Below are positions 9,492-18,697 of a stretch of 64,000 bases of DNA, piece by piece; within the stretch, counting starts at the first letter, position 1, and each line of letters begins with the position of its first letter. A model generated the notes under the pieces. It was given only the letters and a program-made list of their open reading frames with translations, did no database searches and was not told where the DNA came from. This stretch comes from Persicobacter diffluens. GTDB lineage: Bacteria > Bacteroidota > Bacteroidia > Cytophagales > Cyclobacteriaceae. The stretch spans positions 992,001 to 1,056,000 of the forward strand of contig NZ_BQKE01000002.1 in assembly GCF_036244895.1 (NCBI RefSeq). The letters run 5' to 3'. The translations under genes were made by a program, and so were the position numbers.

Positions 9492-10034
9492 ATAAAAGAC
9501 CTTAAAAAAAAGAATAGTGGAAAGAATGAAAGTGCTTACCTCCAATCCCTGTAAAAAAATTTGAACCTAAATTATGAGCTTAGTTTCCGGATAGGGGAAA
9601 ATAATACTTCCTATAGAAGGGGTATTTAGTCTAGGTCTCTTTAGGCCTGCTATATTTATACTATATAAAAGCCTAGAAGCTTGGGAGAGGGGAAAGAAGG
9701 CTTTCCCTGCAACAAAATAATCAGCACAGAATAGTGTGATTTTGTGGAAATCAAAGAAATGAAAAATAGTTTAGTAAGATGTTGTAGGATGTAAAAAACA
9801 CATCATTCGATAACAAATTCTGATATTAACGCTTAAACACGTTCTTCTAAAAAGGTGGGAATGTAAGGGGAGGGGGAATATCAGTTTTTTTGCTCAGCAA
9901 CTTTTAGGAAATAAGAAAAAGTAAATCGGCTTAGGGCATAAATTTAAAACAGTAGGCAGAAAAAATTAAGCCGAAGAACGCTCGGTCGAGCTTTTTCAAT
10001 CAGAAATAAATTGAAAATCATTAAGAGCAAAAAT
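9492..10034 (-). other. Upstream region of the GH2 operon
   Basis: This 540-bp AT-rich stretch has no supported gene. It must hold the promoter of the operon starting at 9491, but I found no convincing TAnnTTTG box close to the start. A fragment AATTAAGCCGAAGAACGCT near 9966 resembles a decayed family A end. Confidence 0.4.
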
Positions 10035-10256
10035 TTAACCCGAATTATTCACCACTAAATTCGCCAACCAATCGCAACCGGCTCACCATCAGCCTTTAAA
10101 CCCCACTTTCTTTGATTTATTATAGCCCAAACTTGGGCAAGCTTGCTTTCTCCTCATTCATCTGTTTCGTTGGAAAAAACTCGAAATAGGAAACTATTCC
10201 TTCATTTTTCCCACCAGGCAGCTAAACAAGGATTTTGCATGAATAATTCGGGTTAA
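10035..10256 (-). mobile_element. Family A element, copy A2 (complete)
   Basis: The 222-bp copy in reverse orientation has perfect inverted ends (TTAACCCGAATTATTCA on the left; its reverse complement on the right). It has the full core including GCAAGCTTGC and AAACTCGAAATAGGAAAC. It lies between the GH2 operon and the downstream end of the sulfatase gene. Confidence 0.9.
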
Positions 10257-10300
10257 ACCAATTTTTTGATTATTTCAATGGATTTATTCCTTTTCTCGTT

Positions 10301-11788
10301 TTAAAAGGTAAAAGTCCCGGGCTTTTGTCTTCTTGGAAATTCCTCGAAAGTACTGAAGAATTGCATTACTCCAGCAGATGCTTCATAAACGCGAGGAATA
10401 TTTTGATGGAACCACTCGGTGTACATACCGGCAGCATCCACATCTGCAGCCTCGAAAGGATCTTCTCTTAGGTTATAAATCAATGGTCCGTTTAAGGTTA
10501 CCCACTCATTTCTCCAAATGTCCATCCCCACACCCTTCTGAATTTTGAAGTGAGATTTCCAGTCACCTAAACGAATGGCGGTTACCTCTCCATTGTCGTT
10601 GGAATATACAATTTCCTTTCTTGGTCCTTCTGTCGCTTTACCGGTCAGGTAAGGCAAGAAGTTATAGCCATCCAAATGCACTTTATAGGATTTACCATTC
10701 AATTGCGTGCCTTTTTTCAAGTCAGCGGCTACGGTCTCATTACCAGCAGCGGCCAAAAGTGTTGGGAACCAATCTTGTTGAGAGATAATCTCGTTGGATA
10801 CCGTGCCGGCCTCAATGCTGCCTGGCCAACGCACCAACATCGGTACACGAACACCACCTTCCCAGGTAGTGGCTTTCTCACTGCGGAAAGGAGAGGCACC
10901 GGCATGTGGCCAAACCGCTTTCATCGCCCCGTTATCTGTGGAATACAATACGATGGTATTTTCATCGATCTTTAGCTCTTCCAGGTAGTTCAATACTTCC
11001 CCCACCAATGCATCATGCTCTTCTAAACCATCATGATATACAAAGCCTGATTTCTGAGAACTTTCTTTCAAACGCGTCCAGTTGTGCATACGGGAGGAGT
11101 TCAACCAGCAGAAGAATGGTTTTCCCTCTTCCACGGATTTATTCATGAAGGCTTTCGCTCCCTCAGCGAATTCTTCATCAATCGTCTCCATGCGTTTTTT
11201 GGTCAATGGACCGGTATCCCGAATAGCACCGTCGGCGGAGCTTTTGATTACTCCTCTCGGGCCAAAACGTTTCTTAAATGCAGGATCTTTTGGATAGGTC
11301 GGCTCTTCCGGCTCTTCCTCTGCATTCAAATGGTAAAGGTTCCCATAGAACTCGTCAAAACCATGATTGGTCGGAAGGTGCTCATCTCGGTCTCCCAGGT
11401 GATTTTTCCCAAACTGGCCAGTGTTATAGCCTAGGTCTTTAAGTGCCGCAGCGATGGTAGGATCCAATTCGCTGATGCCTTGCGGTGCCCCTGGCATCCC
11501 GACTTTTGAAAGCCCTGTTCTTACCGGATGTTGCCCCAAAATAAAGGCAGAACGTCCCGCAGTACACGATTGCTCGCCATAAGCATCGGTAAACAACATA
11601 CCTTCTTTGGCCAAACGGTCGATGTTCGGAGTGCGTGCCCCCATCACGCCATTGTGATAAGCACTTAAGCTGAACCATCCAATATCGTCACCCCAAATCA
11701 CCAGGATGTTGGGCTGCTTAGGCTTAGCCGCCAATGCCGCAGATAACGACAGGCTAAGCAAGATTGCTAGTGAAAATAACTTCTTCAT
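10301..11788 (-). CDS. S1-family arylsulfatase
   Basis: The 495-aa protein has a signal peptide (MKKLFSLAILLSLSLSAALA). Metal ligands are seen in VIWGDDIGW (near 30-38). The formylglycine motif is CTAGR with Cys75, followed by the family-typical FILGQHPVRTGLSKVG. Further conserved segments are GQFGKNHLGD and VLYSTDNGA, the second Asp/Asn metal site. It would hydrolyse sulfate esters in the periplasm or outside the cell. It lies 83 bp downstream of the AraC-type regulator on the same strand and near the GH2/sulfatase operon, which suggests a role on the same sulfated glycan. No terminator hairpin was seen after it. Confidence 0.93.
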   Translation of the reverse strand: MKKLFSLAILLSLSLSAALAAKPKQPNILVIWGDDIGWFSLSAYHNGVMGARTPNIDRLAKEGMLFTDAYGEQSCTAGRSAFILGQHPVRTGLSKVGMPGAPQGISELDPTIAAALKDLGYNTGQFGKNHLGDRDEHLPTNHGFDEFYGNLYHLNAEEEPEEPTYPKDPAFKKRFGPRGVIKSSADGAIRDTGPLTKKRMETIDEEFAEGAKAFMNKSVEEGKPFFCWLNSSRMHNWTRLKESSQKSGFVYHDGLEEHDALVGEVLNYLEELKIDENTIVLYSTDNGAMKAVWPHAGASPFRSEKATTWEGGVRVPMLVRWPGSIEAGTVSNEIISQQDWFPTLLAAAGNETVAADLKKGTQLNGKSYKVHLDGYNFLPYLTGKATEGPRKEIVYSNDNGEVTAIRLGDWKSHFKIQKGVGMDIWRNEWVTLNGPLIYNLREDPFEAADVDAAGMYTEWFHQNIPRVYEASAGVMQFFSTFEEFPRRQKPGTFTF

Positions 11789-11792
11789 ATCT

Positions 11793-11851
11793 CTAAATTT
11801 GTCCGGATCAAGCGGTGATTCACCCTGACCTCTAATACCTTACAAATTTAG
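11793..11851 (-). promoter_or_regulatory. Inverted repeat and -7 box in the sulfatase leader
   Basis: A perfect 10-bp inverted repeat (CTAAATTTGT at 11793-11802, ACAAATTTAG at 11842-11851) lies between the AraC-type gene and the sulfatase. The distal arm reads TAAATTTG on the minus strand, matching the Bacteroidetes -7 consensus TAnnTTTG, 55 bp before the sulfatase ATG. No TTTG at the usual -33 spacing was found, so either a regulator-dependent promoter or chance is possible. Confidence 0.4.
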
Positions 11852-11871
11852 GGTGGAGATTTGGGATGTTG

Positions 11872-12897
11872 TTATGGGAATTCCGACGCGCCTTTTGCTT
11901 TTTTCGACAATTCCTTTATGTCCTCCTCTTGTAAGTCAGAAGGGGGATAACCGAAAAGATTTTTGAAGCTTCTGGAGAAATGGCTCAGATTGGTGTAGCC
12001 TACCTTATAGCAGATTTCCGAAATGGAGTATTGGTTTTGAATCAGCATGTTGCGCGCCTGCTCCAATCGCATTTCTTTTCTATAAGTGGCCATCGATACC
12101 CCATGGTAAGCCTTGAACAGTCGCTGGAGCGTACGTTCGCCCACCGCCAGTTGGTCTGCAATCCCAGCCACACTTTCCTGATTTTGCATATCACCCATTA
12201 ATAGCCGGGTGGCTTCCATTACCTTTTGCATATCATCAGCATGCATTCCCCGACCTTTATCATCGGCCTTCAGCAAGCGGGATTTGAAAATCTGTTCGAG
12301 CGTCAAAAGCAAAAGCTCCTCGCATTTATTGACAAAGTAGCCTCTGGAGAATTCATCCTCTACTTTATAATTGGTGAGCTGATCCAGCACCTTTTGGGTT
12401 TGCAAGGAAAAGGGGGCGTGCAAGCAATAAGGGTCTGTCACCGTTAGTTTCTCCATCAGGGAGAGGGGAAGCAAATGGTGCTGAAAGAATTCCCTGAACC
12501 GCTCTACTTTTATAAAAAGGTGTAAATGAGTGGATTCTGTATAGGCCGGCAGATAAGTTTTATAATGATATTGAGGATTAAAAAACAGAAAATGATTCTT
12601 TTGCACCTCAGCATGTTTTTCCTCAGAAAGCATCATGGTGGACTCAATTTGATAAATCAAAGAAAGGTAATTATTATCCTCCCTGACCGGCTTGAGTTCT
12701 CTGGAAAGCAGAAAATCCTGAAAGTGAAATAATTTCTCATATTGAAGAATCAGGCCATCCCCAAAATTCCATCGCTGCATATGGCCTTTTCCCTGGTCCT
12801 TCGGAATATCAAAGCGGTCTTGTCCCATCGGAATATCTAATTGAGCCGTAATGTCTTCCAGCTGTGTCTCCGCTCCGTATATCCGCAATTGTTCCAT
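11872..12897 (-). CDS. AraC-family transcriptional regulator
   Basis: The 341-aa protein ends in a two-helix-turn-helix AraC domain (about residues 235-330). Visible hallmarks are SVAGIADQLAVGERTLQRLFKAY and, near the end, SISEICYKVGYTNLSHFSRSFK followed by FGYPPSD. The N-terminal 220 residues would be the effector-binding part and resemble no particular ligand family. It lies directly upstream of the sulfatase, so control of that gene or of the neighbouring GH2 operon is a reasonable inference. The inverted repeat at 11793-11851 is a candidate site. Confidence 0.88.
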   Translation of the reverse strand: MEQLRIYGAETQLEDITAQLDIPMGQDRFDIPKDQGKGHMQRWNFGDGLILQYEKLFHFQDFLLSRELKPVREDNNYLSLIYQIESTMMLSEEKHAEVQKNHFLFFNPQYHYKTYLPAYTESTHLHLFIKVERFREFFQHHLLPLSLMEKLTVTDPYCLHAPFSLQTQKVLDQLTNYKVEDEFSRGYFVNKCEELLLLTLEQIFKSRLLKADDKGRGMHADDMQKVMEATRLLMGDMQNQESVAGIADQLAVGERTLQRLFKAYHGVSMATYRKEMRLEQARNMLIQNQYSISEICYKVGYTNLSHFSRSFKNLFGYPPSDLQEEDIKELSKKAKGASEFP

Positions 12898-12979
12898 TCC
12901 CTGATTGATGTTTTGATGAAAAAAATCCCCTCCAATCCTCGCCTGCTTCGCAAGATATAAAAATCCCTCTCATGAAATC

Positions 12980-13012
12980 AAAAAAGGAGCAACCTGATAA
13001 CCGCTCCCTTTG
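12980..13012 (-). terminator. Terminator of the metallophosphoesterase gene
   Basis: On the minus strand a GGAGC...GCTCC stem (12986-12990 and 13003-13007) is followed by TTTTTT, 10 bp past the stop at 13018. Confidence 0.7.
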
Positions 13013-13017
13013 AAATT

Positions 13018-13893
13018 CTAATCAAAATATCCGACCCGTTTAATATCAAATGGCATGCTGGTGTTTTCCCGAACAGCCACCTGAATGACCTGTTCTGCCA
13101 GCAAATCTTCATCGATTACCAACCGATAAAAATTATCCAGGCCTCCGTAAGGATGCTTCACCGCATGGCGGTGCGTGTCGCCCTGCAGGTACATGACTGG
13201 TTTGCCAAAAGCTTCCACTTCTTTGCGTAAAGGCAACCAAAGGGCTTCCTCTCCGACTTCCTCTATCCTTTGATCCGGGCTCGCATGCGCAAAGATGATG
13301 GCCGCTTTGGCTTGGGACCCAAATTGCTCGAAATTTTCCTTTATCCATTGTGCATTTCTTTCCGCTCTGGCTCTCCACTCCTCTGCGGATCTCATTTTGC
13401 CGGAAACCTGATGCACACTCATAAACAAAACTTCTCCATGCAGAAAGGCCATATTGGTAGGCACTGTGGCCTGGGTTCTTGCCTGAAATTTCTTCACGAA
13501 GGCTCCATTAAGGGAATCAAAGGTATGGTGCCATAGGGAAAGTGCCGCATCCTGATCTTCACAATCATTCCATTCATTATCTCCAATAATCATATAAGGA
13601 GAAATTTTGGAGTCGGCCAATAAACCTATGGCATCCTCAAAATAAGCCGTATCACAGGGATAAGCACCCCGCTTGATATCGCCCACATGAATTAAAAAAT
13701 CCGCCTGACTCTTTTGGTTGTTCTCCAAAAGGTGGGCTTTCATCCGATTATAAGCCAGACGCTTGCCGGGTTCATCATAGGGGCAATCTCCCATTACCGC
13801 AAAATTCGCTATATACTTTTCAGCTTGCTGGTCAGGCTGTGAATTACAGGAGGCAATGTAAATCATTGCCCAAATAAAGATATAGTGTTTCAT
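13018..13893 (-). CDS. Metallophosphoesterase (calcineurin-like) lipoprotein
   Basis: The 291-aa protein starts at the ATG at 13893, giving a lipoprotein signal (MKHYIFIWAMIYIASC); an ATG three codons earlier is equally possible. Calcineurin-like phosphoesterase motifs appear in order: VMGDCPYDEPG, HVGDIKRG, IGDNEWND, a His in IIFAHASPD and GDTHRHA. These supply the two-metal site of Ser/Thr phosphatase-like or phosphodiesterase enzymes. The substrate is unknown. The gene stands alone with its own terminator. Confidence 0.85.
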   Translation of the reverse strand: MKHYIFIWAMIYIASCNSQPDQQAEKYIANFAVMGDCPYDEPGKRLAYNRMKAHLLENNQKSQADFLIHVGDIKRGAYPCDTAYFEDAIGLLADSKISPYMIIGDNEWNDCEDQDAALSLWHHTFDSLNGAFVKKFQARTQATVPTNMAFLHGEVLFMSVHQVSGKMRSAEEWRARAERNAQWIKENFEQFGSQAKAAIIFAHASPDQRIEEVGEEALWLPLRKEVEAFGKPVMYLQGDTHRHAVKHPYGGLDNFYRLVIDEDLLAEQVIQVAVRENTSMPFDIKRVGYFD

Positions 13894-13978
13894 TAATCCC
13901 ATTGCTTAAAAAAACAGAATATACCCATTTTCAATAAAATAATCTGCCTTTTAGTCCTCTTCATTGAATAAAGAAAGC

Positions 13979-14116
13979 ATAAGCCGAAGTATGCATGCTT
14001 AAGTTCTCGTTTAGCTACAAGCCGAATAAAATGAAGAAATATTCCCCGATTTCTGGTATTCCCCAAGGGAGCCGAGGAATCAGACGAAGGCAAGCTCACT
14101 CACAATTGGACAATTA
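13979..14116 (+). mobile_element. Family A element, copy A3 (degenerate, 3' end lost)
   Basis: The segment starts TAAGCCGAAGTATGCATGCTTAAG and keeps CTCGTTTAGCTACAAG and the following core in altered form, but lacks the right terminus. It abuts copy A4. Confidence 0.6.
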
Positions 14117-14562
14117 TTACCCAGATTATGGATGCTTAAGCCCGGATTATTCATACTTCAATCCTCCTTTAGCTGCAAGGCGGGAAAAATGAAGGAATTT
14201 TTCCTATTTCGAGTTTTTTTCCAACGAAGCAGATGAAGGAGGATAAAGCAAGCATGCCCAAATTTGGGCTATAAAAAATCAGTAGATACAAATGCATCGA
14301 ATTGATAATAAGCGAGTTAGGGTAATGCACTAAATCTGGCGGTGAATAATTCGGGTTAAATGCACTTTTAGCTACAAGGCGGGAAAAATGAAGAAAATGG
14401 TCCCTATTTCAAGATTTTCCAATCGAAGCAGATAAATGAGAAGGGAGGGAGCAAGCCTGCCCAAATCTGGGCTATTAATAAATTAGCAAACACAATCTTT
14501 TTGAACTGAAAGTAAATCATTTTAATGAACTATGAGGTCTAGCGGTGAATAGTTCGGGATAA
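14117..14562 (+). mobile_element. Family A element, copy A4, split by A5
   Basis: Bases 14117-14135 (TTACCCAGATTATGGATGC) are the left end and 14356-14562 are the remainder (from TTAAATGCACTTTTAGCTAC to GCGGTGAATAGTTCGGGATAA). Joined, they make about 226 bp, the family length. The break is exactly at the family's internal TTAA (consensus ATGCTTAAATCC), where A5 is inserted. Confidence 0.75.
14136..14359 (+). mobile_element. Family A element, copy A5 (complete, nested in A4)
   Basis: The 224-bp copy runs from TTAAGCCCGGATTATTCA to TGAATAATTCGGGTTAA with the full core and a perfect GCCCAAATTTGGGC. TTAA flanks both sides, in place of the single internal TTAA of A4. Confidence 0.85.
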
Positions 14563-14706
14563 GACAAAATCGCCCCTACCCCAAATTATGCATATACCCA
14601 TTGTATAGAATAACTAAGACTAGCGAGGTATAATCCAGAGTAAAACGGCTTCCAAAAGAATGAGAAGAGTAAAGCATTGCCCACTAACATTAAGTAAAAA
14701 AGGACA

Positions 14707-14738
14707 TAAAAAAACCACCCCGAAATGAGGTGGTTTTT
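14707..14738 (-). terminator. Terminator of ppc
   Basis: Stem AAAACCACC / GGTGGTTTT with A-rich and T-rich sides lies 24 bp beyond the ppc stop. It looks able to work in both directions. Confidence 0.8.
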
Positions 14739-14761
14739 GATGAATAATTATGATCAGGGTA

Positions 14762-17539
14762 TCAACCAGTGTTACGGTTAGCACCCGCAATAGCGTTAAT
14801 GGTCAACAATAAGCTTTCCAGCATATCGTTGGCTTTTTCTTCTTCGCCATCAGCCTTATAACCTCTCCATTCTTCCAATAGAGCGATTTGCTTGTAGTTC
14901 AAATCGTTCATGATAGAAGCGCGAAGCTGGTTGGAGTAGAAATGCGCCTTACGACGATCCTGAACCGGCATTTCCAACAAGTCTGCCAAGATCGCCTTGG
15001 TTTTCTCGTACTCATTCACAAACTTCTTCAAGAATGCATCACGCACTTTCTCGTCTTTACAAAGACCAGCATAAGCGTTCATCATTTCTTTATCAGCTGC
15101 TGCCAATGAGGTATCCACGTTGGTCAATACGTAACGCAAGAAAGGATCTGTAGCAATAGCTTTCTTGAATTTATCGTATTCTTTAGGCTCTTTCTTCTTC
15201 AAACCATCCAAAGTAGAACCGATACCGTACCAGGAAGTCATTTGGTAACGCGCCTGTGCCCAGGAGAATACCCATGGAATAGCACGCAAATCATTCAAAG
15301 TTTTTGCTCCTGTACGACGAGAAGGACGAGAACCGATTTTAGAGCTCTCAATAACGTCAATAGGAGTGGCAGTACGGAAGTACTCAATGAATCCTTCGCT
15401 ATGCAACAAACCGGTATAAGGCTTTTTGGAATCTTTCGCCAGGCGAGTCAACAAACCTTCTAATGGATGCGCTTCCTTCTTGCTGAAACGATCCATGATG
15501 GTTTTGCTCATGGTAGAAGCCAATAGCAATTCCATATTGAAGGATGCGTTCATCTTGTTCGCATACTTCAATTCAATGGTTTCTCCTTGCTCCGTCAAAC
15601 GCAAGTGGCCGTCTACAGCCGTGTGCGGCAATGCATCTACAAAGTAATGCGTTGGTCCGGCACCACGAGAGATCGATCCACCTTTACCGTGGAAGAACTC
15701 TACCTGTACGCCCAAATCGTTACCTGCAGTAGATAATTTATGTTGCGCTTCGTACACGTTCCACTGAGAAGCCAGGATACCGCCATCCTTATTAGAATCA
15801 GAGTACCCTACCATCACCATTTGCAACGGACGATTCGCCTTAGTGATTTTCTGGTGGTAAGCTAAAGTACGCTTAGTAAATTCGTGGCTTAGGAAACCGT
15901 TCAAAATTTCCGGTCCTGCCTCCAAATCTTCAATAGTCTCCAACAACGGCACTACCGGTACTTCACATACTACTTCGCCATCCGCATTTTTGCGCGTTAA
16001 TCCTGCCTCACGAGCCAACACGAACACGGTCAACAAGTCAGATACAGAACGCGTCATCGATACGATGAAAGAACCGATTCCTTTGTGACCATACTTACAG
16101 ATGTGATCCGCTACTACATGGTAACAATCGATTACTGCACGTGCATGAGGACCTAATTCCGCATTATCAGTTGCAAACGGACGGTTGTTTTTCAATTCCT
16201 CATTCAGGAATTTCATACGGCCTTTTTCGTCTGCCTCCAAATAAGACTTTGGATCCATCCCTGCTGCTTCCATCAATTCAGCCAAAGCTTTCTCGTGGAA
16301 TTCAGAGTTCTGACGAACATCGATACGTGCCAAGTGGAATCCGAAAGTTCCAACCACACGGATCACTTCAAATACTTCCGTGTAGGCAATGGCTTTCGCG
16401 CCAAACTCTACCAAAGACTTCTGAAGAATCTCCAAATCCTCCAATAGCTCATCTGCCATGCGGTATGATCCCGGCAACTCATGATACGCTACTGCGTGAC
16501 CACGACGAAGGTCTACCGGCAATTTCGCCAAACACAAGTTCACATACTGACGGAAAGCTTCTCCTTTATTACGGTTGAAAGCTTCTTCACCAGTAGCTCC
16601 CAATTCCATAATCATTTCCTGGATACGCTTACGCAATTCCCAGTTAGCTTTCTCAAAATCCAAAGCAAAAGACAAGTGCTTGATCATCTCCATCAATCGA
16701 CGACGGATCACGACAAAAGCATGAAGTCTTAATTGCTCCAAAGTATAAGCGGTAACATCAGCAGTTACTAATGGGTGTCCGTCACGGTCACCACCCACCC
16801 AGTTACCGAATTTGATCTGAGGCCAAACCTTGTGATCATTCAATAACTCAGCATCAAAACCAGCGTGCTTCCATGCCTGACGCATTCTGCCATCCATTAT
16901 TGGCAATACTTCAGGGAAGACATTGGTCATATAATATAGAATATTACGAAGCTCGGACTGAACATCAGGCTTCTCACGATAGATCTCTCCCGTTTTCCAC
17001 AGACGGTAAAGCGCTAACTTAATTTCGTTACGAATCTCCTCCTGCTCCAATTTGGAGAACATTTGGTTTTCGCGCTTCACCAAAAGCAAGTACAATTCAC
17101 GGTGATGCTCCAATACTGTATGGCGTTTTGCCTCAGTAGGGTGAGCAGTCAATACCGGCTCTACACAAATATCGGACAAATGCTCAATAATGTCCTCTTG
17201 TGAGATTTTCGCCTTCTTCAGTTTTTCAAAATTACTTGCCCAAAGACCGTTTACAGCTGACAAGTCTTTATCCTCTACCTGGCGACGGTTTTGTACCGCC
17301 CCGTTCACTTCCACCATATTGGTAAGGTGAAATACAATAGAATAAAGCTGCACCTGCTGATCGGTGAACTTTTTACCTTGGTTGGGCTGGATGTCGTTTA
17401 TCCAAGGAATCTGATTGGCAATCTCAGACTCTCCATTCTCGATCAAGACTTCTTTAAGAGCCTCAAGCAAAAACGCCAAATCACCATATGGCTTGCCAAG
17501 CTTTTGCTTGACATCATCTAACACACTAACCGCTTTCAT
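14762..17539 (-). CDS. ppc: Phosphoenolpyruvate carboxylase
   Basis: The 925-aa protein carboxylates PEP with bicarbonate to oxaloacetate, replenishing the TCA cycle in the cytoplasm. Family signatures are intact: VLTAHPTEAKRH with catalytic His133, GNWVGGDRDGHP at 245-256, GYSDSNKDGG near 575, FHGKGGSISRGAGP near 615 (active-site loop), and the C-terminal NTG that closes on the active site. Length is close to the usual 880-930. The gene is monocistronic, with a strong terminator at 14707-14738 and a candidate -7 box at 17577-17584. Confidence 0.97.
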   Translation of the reverse strand: MKAVSVLDDVKQKLGKPYGDLAFLLEALKEVLIENGESEIANQIPWINDIQPNQGKKFTDQQVQLYSIVFHLTNMVEVNGAVQNRRQVEDKDLSAVNGLWASNFEKLKKAKISQEDIIEHLSDICVEPVLTAHPTEAKRHTVLEHHRELYLLLVKRENQMFSKLEQEEIRNEIKLALYRLWKTGEIYREKPDVQSELRNILYYMTNVFPEVLPIMDGRMRQAWKHAGFDAELLNDHKVWPQIKFGNWVGGDRDGHPLVTADVTAYTLEQLRLHAFVVIRRRLMEMIKHLSFALDFEKANWELRKRIQEMIMELGATGEEAFNRNKGEAFRQYVNLCLAKLPVDLRRGHAVAYHELPGSYRMADELLEDLEILQKSLVEFGAKAIAYTEVFEVIRVVGTFGFHLARIDVRQNSEFHEKALAELMEAAGMDPKSYLEADEKGRMKFLNEELKNNRPFATDNAELGPHARAVIDCYHVVADHICKYGHKGIGSFIVSMTRSVSDLLTVFVLAREAGLTRKNADGEVVCEVPVVPLLETIEDLEAGPEILNGFLSHEFTKRTLAYHQKITKANRPLQMVMVGYSDSNKDGGILASQWNVYEAQHKLSTAGNDLGVQVEFFHGKGGSISRGAGPTHYFVDALPHTAVDGHLRLTEQGETIELKYANKMNASFNMELLLASTMSKTIMDRFSKKEAHPLEGLLTRLAKDSKKPYTGLLHSEGFIEYFRTATPIDVIESSKIGSRPSRRTGAKTLNDLRAIPWVFSWAQARYQMTSWYGIGSTLDGLKKKEPKEYDKFKKAIATDPFLRYVLTNVDTSLAAADKEMMNAYAGLCKDEKVRDAFLKKFVNEYEKTKAILADLLEMPVQDRRKAHFYSNQLRASIMNDLNYKQIALLEEWRGYKADGEEEKANDMLESLLLTINAIAGANRNTG

Positions 17540-17576
17540 TCGCAGAATTCTGATTAATTTTTGATAATTGACATAT

Positions 17577-17584
17577 CAAATATA
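17577..17584 (-). promoter_or_regulatory. Candidate -7 box of ppc
   Basis: The minus strand reads TATATTTG, matching TAnnTTTG, 38 bp upstream of the ppc ATG. No TTTG at the -33 spacing was found. Confidence 0.4.
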
Positions 17585-17919
17585 CAACAATCCCGAACTT
17601 ATCATCATGATTTAGACAATAGTCTAAATTCCCAAACAATGATGCAGCTGTATGTCACATATCAAAACCAATAAACATGAGCTGGGAACTTGACAAAAAT
17701 CACTCTACTACTTCCCCTTGTAAACCAGGTATTTAATACGACTAAAACGTTTGAAAAATGAATGGAATAGCCCATAACGGAAATATACACCTTAAAAAGA
17801 CCGGCTTTAAAAAATTATTTTTTTATGATTCAAATCATGGAAAGAATTTGAGCTCCAACAAAAAAAGTCCAAAATTTAAAAATACTGAAGCAGCATAAAT
17901 TAACAGAAAGATAATACTG
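17585..17919. other. Intergenic region between ppc and the helical protein gene
   Basis: This AT-rich stretch has no family A or B copy, no gene and no clear terminator. Upstream control elements of ppc are expected here but not recognised. Confidence 0.4.
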
Positions 17920-18444
17920 CTATAGTTCGCAATTACAACCATTATAGCTTTGAAAGTGATCGATAAACTTCTTGATCACTTCATCAATAATAAAAGGTTC
18001 CTCTTCCGGCTTAACCTGTACATTTCCTATTAATGCGCACAAATACAATTCAAAGACGGTAAAGACCAAAATTTCTGCCTTTTCCTTTAACATTTCTTCC
18101 GTTTTGGAACTGTAAACGATGCTTTTCACCTTCGCCTGGGACAGTACTCTTAGCGAAATAATTAAGGCTTCTTCAAGCTCTTCTGAGGGAGTTTCCCTCA
18201 AAACCGGATTCACCTGTTCTAAAAATCGATCAACGATGACATGAAAAAGCTCCGCTGATAAGTGCCCTTTTAAAAATTGATTCTGAATGCTTTTCCTAAT
18301 AGCAATGCAATGCGCTTTAGCCTCCTCTTCGAAAGCCCTTTTCAGTTGCACCTGAAATAATTCCCAGGCCCTTGATAACGCCTGATCTATTATCTGAAAC
18401 TGCCCCCCTAATTCCTGTTCTTCCCTATTCCCAAAATTTCCCAC
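17920..18444 (-). CDS. Hypothetical helical protein
   Basis: The 174-aa product is not recognised. It starts at GTG (18444), since an in-frame stop lies just upstream and no earlier ATG exists. The sequence is rich in Glu, Leu and Lys with long amphipathic helices, no signal peptide and no clear membrane segment. It ends in the Cys-containing tail YNGCNCEL, which might bind a metal or be lipid-modified, but that is speculation. It is divergent from the S1/P1 nuclease gene, with about 250 bp between them. Confidence 0.6.
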   Translation of the reverse strand: MGNFGNREEQELGGQFQIIDQALSRAWELFQVQLKRAFEEEAKAHCIAIRKSIQNQFLKGHLSAELFHVIVDRFLEQVNPVLRETPSEELEEALIISLRVLSQAKVKSIVYSSKTEEMLKEKAEILVFTVFELYLCALIGNVQVKPEEEPFIIDEVIKKFIDHFQSYNGCNCEL

Positions 18445-18697
18445 TGGATGCCTTTACCGTTAATAATCAATTCATATTCAATATTTCAGAAGTTTAGGTA
18501 GGCGTAGTTTTCCGTTTTTTTTGAGATTTGCAACAAACAGACCAAAGTCCGAAATCACGCCGCAAAATTACAGAAAAGGAGGTGATTTTCACTTTTATCC
18601 TTTACTTTCTTATGAAAAAGAAAATAGATTGCGTTTTAATATGGATTAGAAATCCAGCAAATAGTCATAATCTTAGTTTTCATTTAAATTTTTCACA

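Noticed and set aside
13893..14192. Short open frames around 13893-14192 on both strands
   Set aside because: They lie in family A repeats and show no protein features.
13979..14562. A tandem repeat or CRISPR-like array
   Set aside because: The similar units are about 220 bp, in a nested rather than spaced arrangement, with no spacers or cas genes; they are family A copies.
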